Below are positions 40,263 to 51,668 of a DNA stretch of 64,000 nt, piece by piece; within the stretch, counting starts at the first letter, position 1; each line of letters begins with the position of its first letter. Under the pieces are notes generated by a model, which did no database searches, was not told where the DNA came from, and saw only the letters and a list, made by a program, of their open reading frames with translations. Made by a program: the position numbers and the translations under genes. Location: the NCBI RefSeq assembly GCF_026213295.1, contig NC_079425.1:14370004-14434003 (forward strand). Direction: 5' to 3'. The stretch is from Gadus chalcogrammus. Taxonomy: Eukaryota > Chordata > Actinopteri > Gadiformes > Gadidae.

Positions 40263-40971
40263 TTTCTACGGCTTTCAAAAGAAAGATAAAATCAAGCAAT
40301 TACAACTGTTAAAATAATCCCCAAGTATTCTTTCAAATTCCCCTTTTTGCGGTGGAGCCCTGAATCCTAGTGTGAAGTCATGTTTGAGTGGAGCTCCAGC
40401 CCCATATAAGAACACTTCACGCCGCCGCTAAGCCGGGCTTTGGGAGGATTGTCCTCATAGTATTGTTTTGACTTCCCACAGCTGTGCCTTGCATGGCGAT
40501 TGGATAAAGCATGTTGCTGTTAAAGGGCCGATGGATCATTCCACGACTCCATGACCCAGGGGGGCGGGAAGGGCTCCTGTCGGTCCCCTACCCTTTCAAC
40601 TCTTTCATTTTGCTGCACTTGTCAAAGCACACACTGGCCGTATGTTTATTTAATACCGCCTGCGTCTTGGCGCCCAGCACACCCTGGGCCACTTTAAAAA
40701 TGCATCAACTGAAAAAAGTCAAACAATAAGTTGAGTTGAGTTTTCTGCCCGAGAAGGAATGCAGCTGTTATTGAGCTTATTTCAAAGCTGCTGCTTGGCT
40801 TCTCAACACTTGCTTGTGAGGCTTTTGAAGCATGATAATGTGTTAAATATATACTTAAGAGTCATCGATGGTAGGCCTATACACAAATATATTCTAATAA
40901 AATTCTAAAATAGTTTGCCATTGACATGAAGACAAATAGTAAAAATGAATACCAAATTATGTAGGGGATAA

Positions 40972-41102
40972 TGTATAGAACGCCGGTCATTATCGGGAAA
41001 ATAAGCCCTGACAGGGCGAACAGGACACCAACGCGCAGCGGAGGTGTATTGCTTTGCCCTGAAGGGGCTTATTTTCGATAATGACTGCCAACGTTCTATA
41101 CC
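40972..41102. mobile_element. Foldback repeat with GTATAGAACG arms
   Basis: The left arm GTATAGAACGCCGGTCATTA plus 'tcgggaaaataagccc' pairs with the right arm, whose reverse complement begins GGTATAGAACGTTGGCAGTC and continues 'attatcgaaaataagcccc'. The loop is about 30 bp. The flank to about 41400 ('cccgcttattacacggctac') is also wording seen in fish repeats and may belong to a longer element, including a small palindrome at 41335-41365. Confidence 0.75.
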
Positions 41103-41399
41103 TTGTCCCGCTTATTACACGGCTACTAGCCAAAACTAAAAAATAACTTTTTACAATTTATTTGTTACCAGCATTCGTAGTGTTGATCAGCAGAGAAATA
41201 GTCCGCCAAAGACGTTGAAGTCGCTTAGCAACCGAAGACAAGTTACCGGACTACTTGCGGAGTGATACCAAAGACGTCATTAGAGACAAAAAATCCTCTG
41301 TTTTCCTTGAAAGCGGTCAATTATACTTAGCAACGGTGAATTATCAAATATAATTCACCGCCGGAAGTTGTGAAGGGCCCATGCAAGTGAACGGAGCGT

Positions 41400-43700
41400 T
41401 CGACAGCATTGAGAAGACCCATGTAATAAATATTTATAACATTGCCCATGATCAAATAATGAAAAGAATTGTAATGTTTTGTTGATAGCCAACATGAGCG
41501 GAGGTCAGCCACGCTAATTCTGAATCCTGAATCCCAGCCCATTCTTCTCTGTGTCTAGCGAGAATAAGCGCAGTATCAACGTTGCATACTTGTTTCTCTG
41601 AATTCTTGTCCTCCCTGCGAGACATGAAGAGGCTGTTTTCTGGAAAAGGGCTGAGCTATCCACAGCCTAATCACCCGTGAGCATTCCCACCGATGTTCAG
41701 ATGAGTTTGGGCCCCGCCTCAGGCTGCAGCGTTCCAGAGAAAAACAACGGCTTGCTCCAGTGTTAATCAGGAGGTTAATGGAAGGTTAATAGGAGAGGCG
41801 AAGGCAAACTGAAAACCTTAATGCATTATGCAAATTCAATGAGCAAAGAGATGTACGTTTAGTACATGCTGCTGAGCTGTTGATGCCAATTAGTAGTTAA
41901 AACACATCCACCTTTGATGCCCGAGAAAGACGTTTCATTATTTCATTAAGAGCTTGAGCCCATGACATGTAATATGTTTACAGCATTCATGTTGTAATAC
42001 ACTGGATTTAGATCACTAACTTATTCCTTTTCTGTCTCTTTGTTTGAATAATTAAAAAAGCCTGTGAGCACACACTGATAGCAATGTATTTTTAGTGGAA
42101 TTACCTCTCATTACTCTAACATGGGTTTAATGGTTTCAAGATGGGGAGATCTAGAGTGTTCTTGTTTGCACATAGAAGTGCAGTTGAGAGATAAATGTTC
42201 AGAGTCTTTGGGGCATCGCCTCAATGTCCTGAACTCCAAACAGTGAAGAGGGAGTTTTTGTTGTTGTTGTACTAGCAGGGTAAATCACTTGGAGACTTTA
42301 CAAGCGAACTTGGCCAACACTTCTCTGTCTAACCTTGGCGAACGTTGTTTTTCGTCGACTCATTTGGGGGCTACAGGAACCCATTTTCCCAGACCTGCCT
42401 TTGTCCTCTGTGGTGCGGGCCGCGCCAGCTGTGGCTCCTTCGGATCAGCCATGGTCGCTATTGTCCTGTCCTTTGTCCTCCTCAACGTCCTTCTTTGTCC
42501 TCTGCTCTCCACGTGCAAACTCCACTAAGACAACTCCAGCACTTTACAGAAAAACACTGCATTTAAAGAGTGTCCCTCGTGGTTAAATCCTCACAGACCT
42601 TCATCATGACCCTGAACGTCTACATCATATTAGAGCAGCGTCAGGGCACCATTTTAACAGCGTTTCACTGAAGAGAGGAAACATTGTCATACAAAGAGTA
42701 GTTTATTAAATGACCCTACAAACGATTTAATAAATTGATTGAGATCCTTAATGGCCATGGTCAAATAACCGCCAAATCTTTTTATCCAACACTTCCTCTT
42801 AGCCCACATACACAGAATGAGATGATTTAAGCGTAGGGAACAGACAAGAAAGTTGCTTTTCTGGCCCAAATATGCCCGAATCTGTGTCAGGCTGTCTCGC
42901 TTCTGGCTCAAAGCCTATTTCGAGGTTCGACCCAGGCCGTTGTTCATTATTATTGCTAAACACTCTCACAGCACGACAACTCCCGCATATCTCTGCAGTG
43001 TGATTGGGTTGATTCTTTTTTTTATCACTAAGAGCACATACTTGTATTTTGTGTTGAAAAGTTTAAGATTAAATACTCATAAAATCAGACTGAATCGATG
43101 TTCCTATTGTAAACAAGTAGTACTTGTCGATACATCCCAGTGTTTTCAGTGACAATAACAAGGACAAGGGGAAAAAAGCAAAAACTATTTGATAGCCTAT
43201 TCTGTGCCCCTGGCTTCTTCACAAGCTTGAGTGGATCTGAAATAGAGAAATAGATTTTGGACAAGGTTTGACAATAAAAAAGCGTGAAAAATGTGTAAGA
43301 GCCATCAATCTAATGGCCAATATGAACGACAGTTCAGTTTAGAGCAGGAGACGGAGGAGGATGGGGGAGGAAGGGTTGGGGGAAGGAATGGGGGGGAGGG
43401 GGGCTGAAGGAGCTAGACGACTATAAATCAAAACACCTCTGGGCATCCAAAGATGGAATTGCAGAGATTGTGTGCTGGTGCTTCAGTGAATTATGCATTT
43501 AAATATGTATGCGGAAGATAAAATTGGAAAAGAAGGAATTGAATTGCCTTTGTTCACTGTGACTGTATTAATATATCCACACACATGGTGCAAGCTGAAA
43601 AACGGTGTACTGGTTTTCAGTCTGCTGCTGGGTTCTGGTGCGGTACATGTGTAAGTACTGCTCATAGGCAGCTGGAAACACATGATGTGTGCCCATCTGC
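41400..43700. other. Gene-free intronic stretch
   Basis: No gene is recognised. Near 42285-42600 all three plus frames stay open for 70-80 codons in a GC-richer block, but none resembles a known protein and there is no splice context. A possible conserved non-coding block at 41817-41960 is listed as a finding. Confidence 0.4.
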
Positions 43701-43714
43701 TGGGATAAATAGAG

Positions 43715-43796
43715 AGAGACAGACAGAGAGAGAGCGAGAGAGAGCGAGAGAGAGCGAGAGAGAGAGAGAGAGGGAGAGAGGGAGAGAGGGAGAATG
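43715..43796. repeat. Imperfect (GA)n tract
   Basis: GA units with GCGAGA and GGGAGA interruptions. A looser GA/GGA-rich purine zone continues to about 44070. The 221-codon minus frame over this region is low-complexity and not called. Confidence 0.85.
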
Positions 43797-44931
43797 GACG
43801 AAATAAACAAGGTTGGAAGCAAGTCGCTCTGCGAGAGGGAGAGAGTACTGTAGTATTGAGTATTATAGAGATGGAGAGATAAAGGGAGAGATAGACGGTA
43901 GATAGAGAGAAAAAAATGCTAGGGTGGATGAGGGATAAGAGGGAGGTAGGGGAGAAAGGAAAGGAGATGAGTGCAGAAGGAGCAACAATTAGGTATGTAA
44001 AAGGGGTAGGAGGATGGAGAAAGGGAGACTTATGGAGTGAGGAGTTAGGGAGAAGATAAAGAAAGGGAGGTGTTTTTCTTCTGGTGGTTCCCTTTGATTT
44101 TCTTTTGCCTATACTTTTATCCAACATGTAAACTGAACTGACTATCATGTTTATGCAGAACCTCTATCTTTTGGCGGTTGAAACACTCATCCATTCCTGT
44201 GATAATTATGTATTACAGTATATATATTGAATCCTATCATTGAAATTGACCTTTGGAAATTTGATTTGTTATTTTGAAACAACACGGTAAGAAGCTAAGA
44301 TGCACTTTTAGTATTCCATCTTCCGAACATTTTAGTTTCACCACGGCAGACCCATGTCCATAACATCCGCCATCACATTATTACGTACCCCATTGTAATT
44401 CTATTTTTTTTCCATTGAGGCAAAGGGAAAATAGCATAGATGTTTGGGTGGCGTAGAAAACATAAATGTTTTCATTATTCGCCCAGAGCCCATGTCGTCG
44501 GACATACACACATTCATACACCGAGTGCGGGGTAAACTGTCCAAGGCAACAGGCAGCTTGTCGAGAGTATTTAGGATGAGGGATAGACAGCTTGCTCAGG
44601 GACCCCTCAATACTTAGCAAGGGGGAGCCAGGGATCAAACCACCGCCTCCTGTGCCACTGCCACTGTATTTATATATATTATATGTATGCCTATTTGGAA
44701 AACAGGCCAGTGATTGGTTACCTCCTTATGGTGCCACCCGACAACATCTCCAGATTGTTTATACTTTATTACACAGAGCATGGGAGAAAATACTGAGAAT
44801 TTGCCATAGAGCCAATTCTCAGTAGATCTAAACTCACTTTCTCCAGAACCTGCAGCATTTTCACAACAGCTAGAGCCATGATTATGATCAAATAGAAGAG
44901 GCAGTCTTATTATTATCCTATGTGTGTGAAT

Positions 44932-45150
44932 GTGAGGTCTGTGGGTGTGATCAAGAGTGAATGTGTGTCCGTGTGCAAGAGAGAGAGTGAAATTATCTGT
45001 TTGTTTATATGTGTGTGTGGTGTGTGTGTGTGTGTGTGTCTGTGTGTATTTGTGTCCCTGAAAGCGAGGAAGTGTGTGTGTGTTAGACAGAGAGAGAAAG
45101 AGGGCGAGAACCAGAGAGGGTGAGGGAGAGAGGAGGGAGAGGAGAGAGGG
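44932..45150. repeat. Mixed (TG)n and (GA)n low-complexity zone
   Basis: Short TG runs (best at 45009-45046) pass into GA-rich purine sequence (45085-45150). Minus frames of about 150-200 codons through this zone and the adjoining minisatellite are repeat shadows. Confidence 0.85.
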
Positions 45151-45202
45151 AGAGAATCTTTTTGTCTGTGTGTGCGCATGCAGCTTCTTATTCTCGTGTA
45201 AT

Positions 45203-45422
45203 GCCCTGTAGGCTGTAGTCTCCACGTCCCTGTAGGGTGTAGTCTCCACCCTCCTGTAGTGTCCACCCTCCTATCGGGTGTAGCCGTCACCCCCTGTAGG
45301 GAGTAGTCCCTACCCTCCTGTAGGGTGTATTCTCCACATCCCTGTAGTCTAGTCTCCACCCTTCTTTAGGGTGTAGTCTTCACCCTTATTTAGGTGTAGC
45401 CTTATTTAGGTGTAGCCTCCAA
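45203..45422. repeat. Degenerate minisatellite, about 24-bp unit
   Basis: Repeats of 'cctgtagggtgtagtctcca' with variants, the first two spaced 24 bp (45206, 45230) and later ones irregular through small deletions. About nine copies, the last ones shortened to 'ttatttaggtgtagcc'. Confidence 0.85.
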
Positions 45423-46692
45423 AAAATTGTATGTCTATACACAAGCTGTACATGTCGTCTGTGCGGTCAGCGATATGAGATATCATAAAGATGTCTGCAG
45501 ATGATTTCCATGTTTTGTCTGCTGGAGATATCAATAGTCAATAGGAGTTCAGCAGCCAGTTGTTCTCTTGGAATGACATTTAAGGTGAGGAAAGGCCCGG
45601 CAGTCATGTTTTTTCCACTTCTGGTTATTTCGCTTAAAATACTATTTTGTATGCACTGTATTGGTTCTGCCTTGTATTTTTATGTATCTGTGTCTTTATT
45701 ATCTTATTTTATGACTGTTTTAAAGCACACTGTGTCACCTGTTTAGGAAAGGTGAATAATCAAACTTTCTTAATTACTTATTAAAAAAATATATTGTGCT
45801 GTTGTGGACAGTATTAGACGGAGAGGACAGCTGTCTTTCCTAACCGTCATTTTGCAATGTTTTCATGAGACAAAAACCTGAGATTTCACAAGCAGGGTTG
45901 GCTTGTGGCATTTCGGTTTTACACTGACCAGAGTGACCACAGATTTCTACACAATGACACACAAACCCTCTGAGCACCGTCTGTGCAAAGGACACGTTGC
46001 GTTGCTGCCAGACCGTTTGGGTGGCTGACAGAAATGTATATGCCAGAGAGAAGCAGCATGAGATTGTACAGGGATGGAGGTGTTTTTGGTGGAGACAAAG
46101 ACGGTAGTGGACAAGAAACTGCACTTTCTTTGTACTTCTCATTGTCGTAATCACTAGAGACCTTGGCGTCCTTTCAGACTGAGTGTTTCTGAAGGTAATT
46201 GTGAAACCAAGTGTAATCCAATATCTTCAAAAGCCCATTCACCTTCATGATGATGTGTCACCTCCTGAGGCAGCTCCCAGGACATGTTTGTGTCATCCAA
46301 ATAAAGAATAGGTCAACATGCGGACTTACTCTGTGATGCACGAAACACAACCTAGGTACAAATGTGCGCTGTTGTGTAATTTATGAAAGAGCTCACTAGA
46401 GTGTCAAGGTTCTCAGTGTCCACTATCAGAATCAATCTCCTATCCCCCCAAAACAAACCCCTTCTGCAGATCCCTGAGTTCCTGAGCAAAGTTTCTTGAA
46501 TTCCAAGAAAGATGTCTGGCTCCTGGGGTCCACCAAAATAAAATATCCAAAAATATCTACTCCTGAGTTCAAATCTCGGTTGGCACTGTATGTTTTTAAG
46601 TGTTAGTAATCCATCTACATTCATTTGAAGTCCCAATCTAGACCCTTTAGTGGTAAAAACACAACCTTTTTCTTACTCTCCTGCGGCTAGAA

Positions 46693-47180
46693 TTAATAAT
46701 GAAGTCCACCACAAAATGTCTGAGTTTTGCGTAGGGTTCTCGCCTCCCCCGGAAGCCCTGGGTGGTAACCTCCGGCTCTCTCTGAGGAAGTGCCCCCTAT
46801 GGAGAGGGGTCTGAATAATCCATGGTTGTGAAAACATCCTCCCCCTCCACCCCCTCCAGCAACTGCAACATGAGACTCCTGTGCAATCTGCTTCACCCTC
46901 GTTTTTGACAACCATGTCCAAAACATGGAAGATAACACTTGTGCCCATAACAGAGGCATCGGCACTACAACTGCAGTTGGTTCATGGGCAGCACTTGTGT
47001 GGCCTCCCAAGAGGTTAGGATTGCGGCCAAAATCTGCATCTTCTGTAGGTCTGGTATTGAACAAGTTACTCTCCTATACACTTTCATCAAGCTCAAATGA
47101 ATCATTGCGTGTGCTAGAGCTTGGCTCGTTGTTTAACACGAGGCTAGGAATGAACCAGCGTAGTGCATCATCATCATAGT
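46693..47180 (-). pseudogene. Unrecognised minus-strand ORF with one internal stop
   Basis: Reading on the minus strand from about 47180, a frame gives an acidic and serine-rich segment (YYDDDALRWF, later SFELDES). It is interrupted by one TAG, then runs about 123 codons without a stop: FNTRPTEDADFGRNPNLLGG, a hydrophobic section (VVVPMPLLWAQVLSSMFWTW), a run of seven glycines and a Gly/Pro-rich tail. Composition before the stop looks coding-like. I do not recognise a family and see no convincing start or splice sites, so a decayed retrocopy, a transposon-borne gene or chance remain possible. Confidence 0.25.
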
Positions 47181-49409
47181 ATTTCAGACACATAAGCAGG
47201 AGAATGGTTGAACAAGGCCAACGCTTTCATATCATTCTTGGTACTGCTGGTTTTGTGTGACCCATTGTCACACACAAGAGTATGTGAATGATGCATAGAC
47301 AATAGAGAGAGAAGATAGTTTAGGTTCATTGAAAGGCAGTGTACATCGGAGACATTTATGAAATGAATTCAACTCTGAGTTGTTTACCGCTGTGGAAGTC
47401 CTATCCTGGATTTTCAGATTTGTTGTCACAGACAGCTGGACTCGAAGATAAAGACACAGGACTTTGAGTCCTTCAATCTACTGGCTTGAACCATCCTATG
47501 ACTCATGTTATTTGGGAAATAAAACTCAGTAAAGATGAAGCCTAGCAAGGTATTTACCTCCTTAGTTGATCGTGCAGCTATGAAAAACTCACTGTGAATA
47601 ATTGTGTGAGGGTGAGGAAAATGTTGCAACATGTCTCTAATATCTCAATTCAAGTGGCAGCTAATGAACTGGGTCAATCACACTGATATTATAGATTTCC
47701 TGCCAGCTGACTTCTGTGATTAGAATGAAATAGAAGATGGTTGGCATAATGTCTCAGGTTTCATCAACCCATGAAATGGCAAGCTGTTGTTGCCATATTA
47801 CAATGCTGGCCTAAGATGTGTGTCATACATCATAAAATCTACGATCTTGACCCTCATGTCTTCAGAAGCATTCAAGCACTACAACTAGAGCTAAACTCCT
47901 GGCTGGTTGTAATTGGCATTGTGTAGATTATGTTGTGTTTAGTTCCACCTTATTATATTCATTCCAAGCCATTCCAGCTTAAAATGTGTTCACTGGGCTA
48001 ATTAGCTTGCGCTGAGATACTGACCGTTGGTTTGTAGCTGTCTATGGGCCACATGGGGGAACAATGCTGAACCATGGGAATCATGTCCTCATTGTCGGCA
48101 ATGTCCTTACTGGGAGGGAGTTCCTAGCTCACTGCCATGTAGTTGAGCTGGTTGAAAACATCATCCTGCAGGGTACAACTTAGGGAAAAGTCCCTGCCTC
48201 GATTCTCAGCTCCTCCCGGATAATATTGGTTAAGGGGGTGTAGCAAACACAAGCCTTCGCTATTGTTCAAAGGAAGCTAGCAAGGGCTGACCAACCTGTT
48301 GTTATCAGGCCCCCAGGAGCATTGCATACTTCCGCAATCCACCAGTGCTCAGCGGCCATGCCTGGTATTGCAGCTTTTTAAGCGGGCTGTGGACGAGTCC
48401 TTTGATCCATGGGGCCCAGAAGTAGATATCCCCGTTCACTCCAATACAAGTGGGAAACAGGAATGTGTCTCCGCAAAACATGTCTGGATATCAATCAAAT
48501 GCTCATAATTATCTTTATACCATGTTTTAATAAAATGTAAGTTTTCTCTTTTCAAAACGCCACCTCAAACGTTTTAGGAGCCGTATTAATTTCTGCAGGA
48601 GAAGGAGGGGTGGGGAGCTGAAAGGAGTCGTAGCAAAACAAAACTTGTTTCAGCCCGTAATCCGAGAGGGCTCAGTGCACGGCTCCGTTAACTTCTCATG
48701 TCCGAGGTTTTTCTCTTTACTTAACATGAATGATGTTGATGGTTTTTAGGCACTGTGGTGACTTTTTATCACTTAAATTCGGAGAGGGATTTGTAGACTG
48801 GTTCATCTGTGCACTTAATAACACACGTTCCTCTGCTTGCGATCATTGCGGTTCACCTTTATGTGTATATATTTGGTCATTTGATTCCCGTTCCAGAAAC
48901 AGAAAAAGATATTAATAAACGAGTGGTAAGTATGATTTCTGGAAATACACGTTTTTTTCCTTATCAGAACAAAAAGGGACAAACTAATCTAAAATAATAA
49001 TATAAATAACAACAATTATTAAATAATTGTTGCCTAAATGGCAGGAGGAGTGTAATTTAAAGATCACATATAGAGAATCACTGGGGGGTTAGTAACTTAT
49101 ACTTCCATGGTCGGTAAACAATGCTGCTGTGCTCGCTCAGACCTCTTGCTTATGATGCTACAATGCTAACAATGCTAGAGAACGAGAATATTGCTACATC
49201 CGGAACGTCATGCCCTTGGGCGTGGTTGGGCTCCCATGATGCGGAAGCAAGTCTCTCCTTGATGTTGCCTTGCGCCATTGAGCAGTTTTCATAGGAATGA
49301 ATGAGCGCCATGTTTTAATCCTCTGTCCTTTTCTTTATAGGTCCATGGTTGTTATAGGCATGCAGGCTTACCAAATCCAATGGAAGGAGGAAGGAGGGAA
49401 TGGCATTAA

Positions 49410-49500
49410 CATTTTAGATTTTGTCATTTTGCAGATGCTTTTAACCCAAAATTACTTACAAATGAAGATTTAGGACTATTACAGCATACAATCCAAATTG
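49410..49500 (+). mobile_element. SINE/LINE-tail-like fragment
   Basis: The phrase 'ttttgcagatgcttttaacc' plus 'caaaattacttacaaatg' resembles the 'gcagatgcttttatccaaag' plus 'cgacttacaa' tail shared by several fish SINEs and LINEs. It is followed by an A-rich stretch near 49503. No head region was found. Confidence 0.45.
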
Positions 49501-49643
49501 AAGAAAAAAAAAGAAGCAACTAGTTCAACAACAACAATTGGCCATTGAAAAGCCAGAATTACAGGGTTAGTTTATTTATTTTTTTACCTATTTATATTGG
49601 GGTAGTGGTAGTGAGAAAAGTCACAGTAGATTGAGATCTATAG

Positions 49644-49735
49644 TATCTGAATATCAGGACGGCTGTGATCATCTTCGGCACTCGGCCTACGGCCTCGTAC
49701 CTACGACCGAATCATAGCCGTGCTGATATTCAGTA
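49644..49735. mobile_element. Small foldback element
   Basis: The left arm 'ctgaatatcaggacggctgt' pairs with the right arm, whose reverse complement reads 'ctgaatatcagcacggctat'. Both arms then continue with 'gat', and the loop lies near 'ggcactcggcctacggcctc'. This hairpin is a recognisable fish repeat. The minus frame starting near 50327 ends inside it. Confidence 0.75.
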
Positions 49736-51545
49736 CAACAGCACTCCCTCTCGTGTGATATTGCTTAAATGATGGCAGCATACAACTCAACAGTGTGTTC
49801 AAGAATTCTAGCGCTAGATTGCTATCTCTAGAGAGGGCGAAAAACTGTATGGCAGGCAATGATGAGGATGATAAATGCACTGATGTACTGTTGATATTGT
49901 ATTGACATGTACAACATTGGATTGAAAAGTAGATGGTGATTGTGTGTGCGTGCGTGCGTGTGTGTGTGTGCATGTTATCCATTAAGTAATACCCTTGATT
50001 GATATGAAAGGAAGTGAAGAATGAGAAAACAAATGACTGAGGGTGAACAAGTGACTGCAGAATTGACTCAGATTGAGGAGTTATCCTCAACTGCTGGTTA
50101 CCCTGCCCCCGTCTTGCTTGGTTGGAAATGTCTTTGACGTGTAGAATGTATGAAAACGTGTATGTGCAGCAAAGCAAATGTAAAAGGCTCTGGAACAAAG
50201 GCAGTATGACTGCATCTCTGTGTCTCCACCCAGCTTGTAGAATACTATACGTGTTCCAATTCAGCTTCTTGTGAGGAGAATTAATGAAAACAGACAAAAG
50301 ACTACATGGATTAAGGCTGCTTAACAATTCTTATTCATGGTAAAGAACACCCTGAGAAAAGCAGCATAAACATTTGTCAAATTTACATTTTTACCTTCTG
50401 TTGGTGTGTATTTTTTTAATTTTATGATAAAGCTTCAGAATTAGCATACAATACCACCAAATGAGCCCTTTAAAACATACTAAAGCAACCTTTAATAAGA
50501 AATTATGAATAATGGTTTAAGTGGGTAAAACACCTTTGTATAACACTTTTCTTTATGTTTATAATATGCTTTTTACTAGCTTCAATCTGATATTCACAAA
50601 GAGAAAATACAGACTTTTTTTTCATTTAGTTTTATATTGAATATAATAATTTAGTAATGTGCTTAGCAGCAAAAAACATTTTTTATTTTATATAATTACC
50701 AATGCCAGGAAACGAAAGAAAAGAGTGATGCATGGTGCATTAAAAGCATTTATTAATTAACCACAGAACAAACGGTGCAAACGGATGGACTTTCGTCTGA
50801 ATGAAGTTTATGACACGCTTCTAAATGGCTCTGCTTGCTTCAAAGCGGAGCGTTTATTAAAATCTTCTGGTGGAGGACTAGATATCCAACAGCTCCATCC
50901 TGGTTCCCCTATTGAGATCTCAGACACCTCCTATAGTTCTTCCAGCTTCAGCAGCTCCTCTTCCTCCTCCTGCTGCTCCTCCTCCTCTGTATGCGCTTCC
51001 TGATCTTCTACTCTTCTTCTGCCTCTTCTGGCCTCTCCTAGTGATGTGGCTCTCACAGAACCCAATTGCTTTTCACCAAAAAAATAAAGCAAGCATTTGG
51101 ATCCAAACACATTCTCTCAATTACAATATTGGAAGGAATTTAGATAGTAATAGTAGAATGCAGAATAATAATAATAGTCAATATAAATGATAAATGCCGG
51201 TATGAGGATTTTTTTTTCCAATAACTGTTTTCCTCTTAATATTGTTAGATGTCATGCAGTAAGACCACTGAACACATCTAGAATAAATAACATGTGAGTA
51301 CAGCAAATTAATGAATCAGGTGTGCCGTTCGCCCATCTCCTCCTCCTCCACCTAATTCTTCCATCTTCTCTTCTTCCTCCACCATCTCCCCCTCACCATT
51401 TACCTTCTATCTCCCCCTCTTTTACCTCCTTCTAAATCACCTCCACCTCACCACCTCCTTGTCCTGCTCCTAGATGTCTCTTCCTGGTGCAGTTAGCAAG
51501 TTATAGATCATCATTGTTGCAACTCTGTGTGAATCGTATTGAATA

Positions 51546-51547
<2 letters not shown>

Positions 51548-51582
<35 letters not shown>

Positions 51583-51605
51583 CTCTCGCTCTCTCTGTCT
51601 CTCTG

Positions 51606-51648
<43 letters not shown>

Positions 51649-51668
51649 ATGTCTCTCTGTGTGTGTGC
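51548..51668. repeat. (CT)n microsatellite with periodic interruptions
   Basis: A pure CT run, then CGCT and TGTCT interruptions at eight-base spacing, ending in TGTGTGTG. Leu-Ser and Arg-Glu frames are artefacts. Confidence 0.95.

Noticed and set aside
42285..42600. Three overlapping plus frames of 73-83 codons
   Set aside because: All three frames being open points to local GC composition, not coding; none resembles a known protein.
43483..44148. 221-codon minus frame
   Set aside because: Mostly translated from GA/GGA purine sequence; no recognisable domain and no conserved ends.
44635..45359. Two minus frames of about 150 and 204 codons
   Set aside because: They run through TG/GA tracts and the 24-bp minisatellite, giving His-Thr and Ser-Leu low complexity.
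46555..46600. B-box-like 'gagttcaaatctcggttggc'
   Set aside because: No A box at tRNA spacing and no SINE body or tail, so a tRNA or SINE call is not supported.
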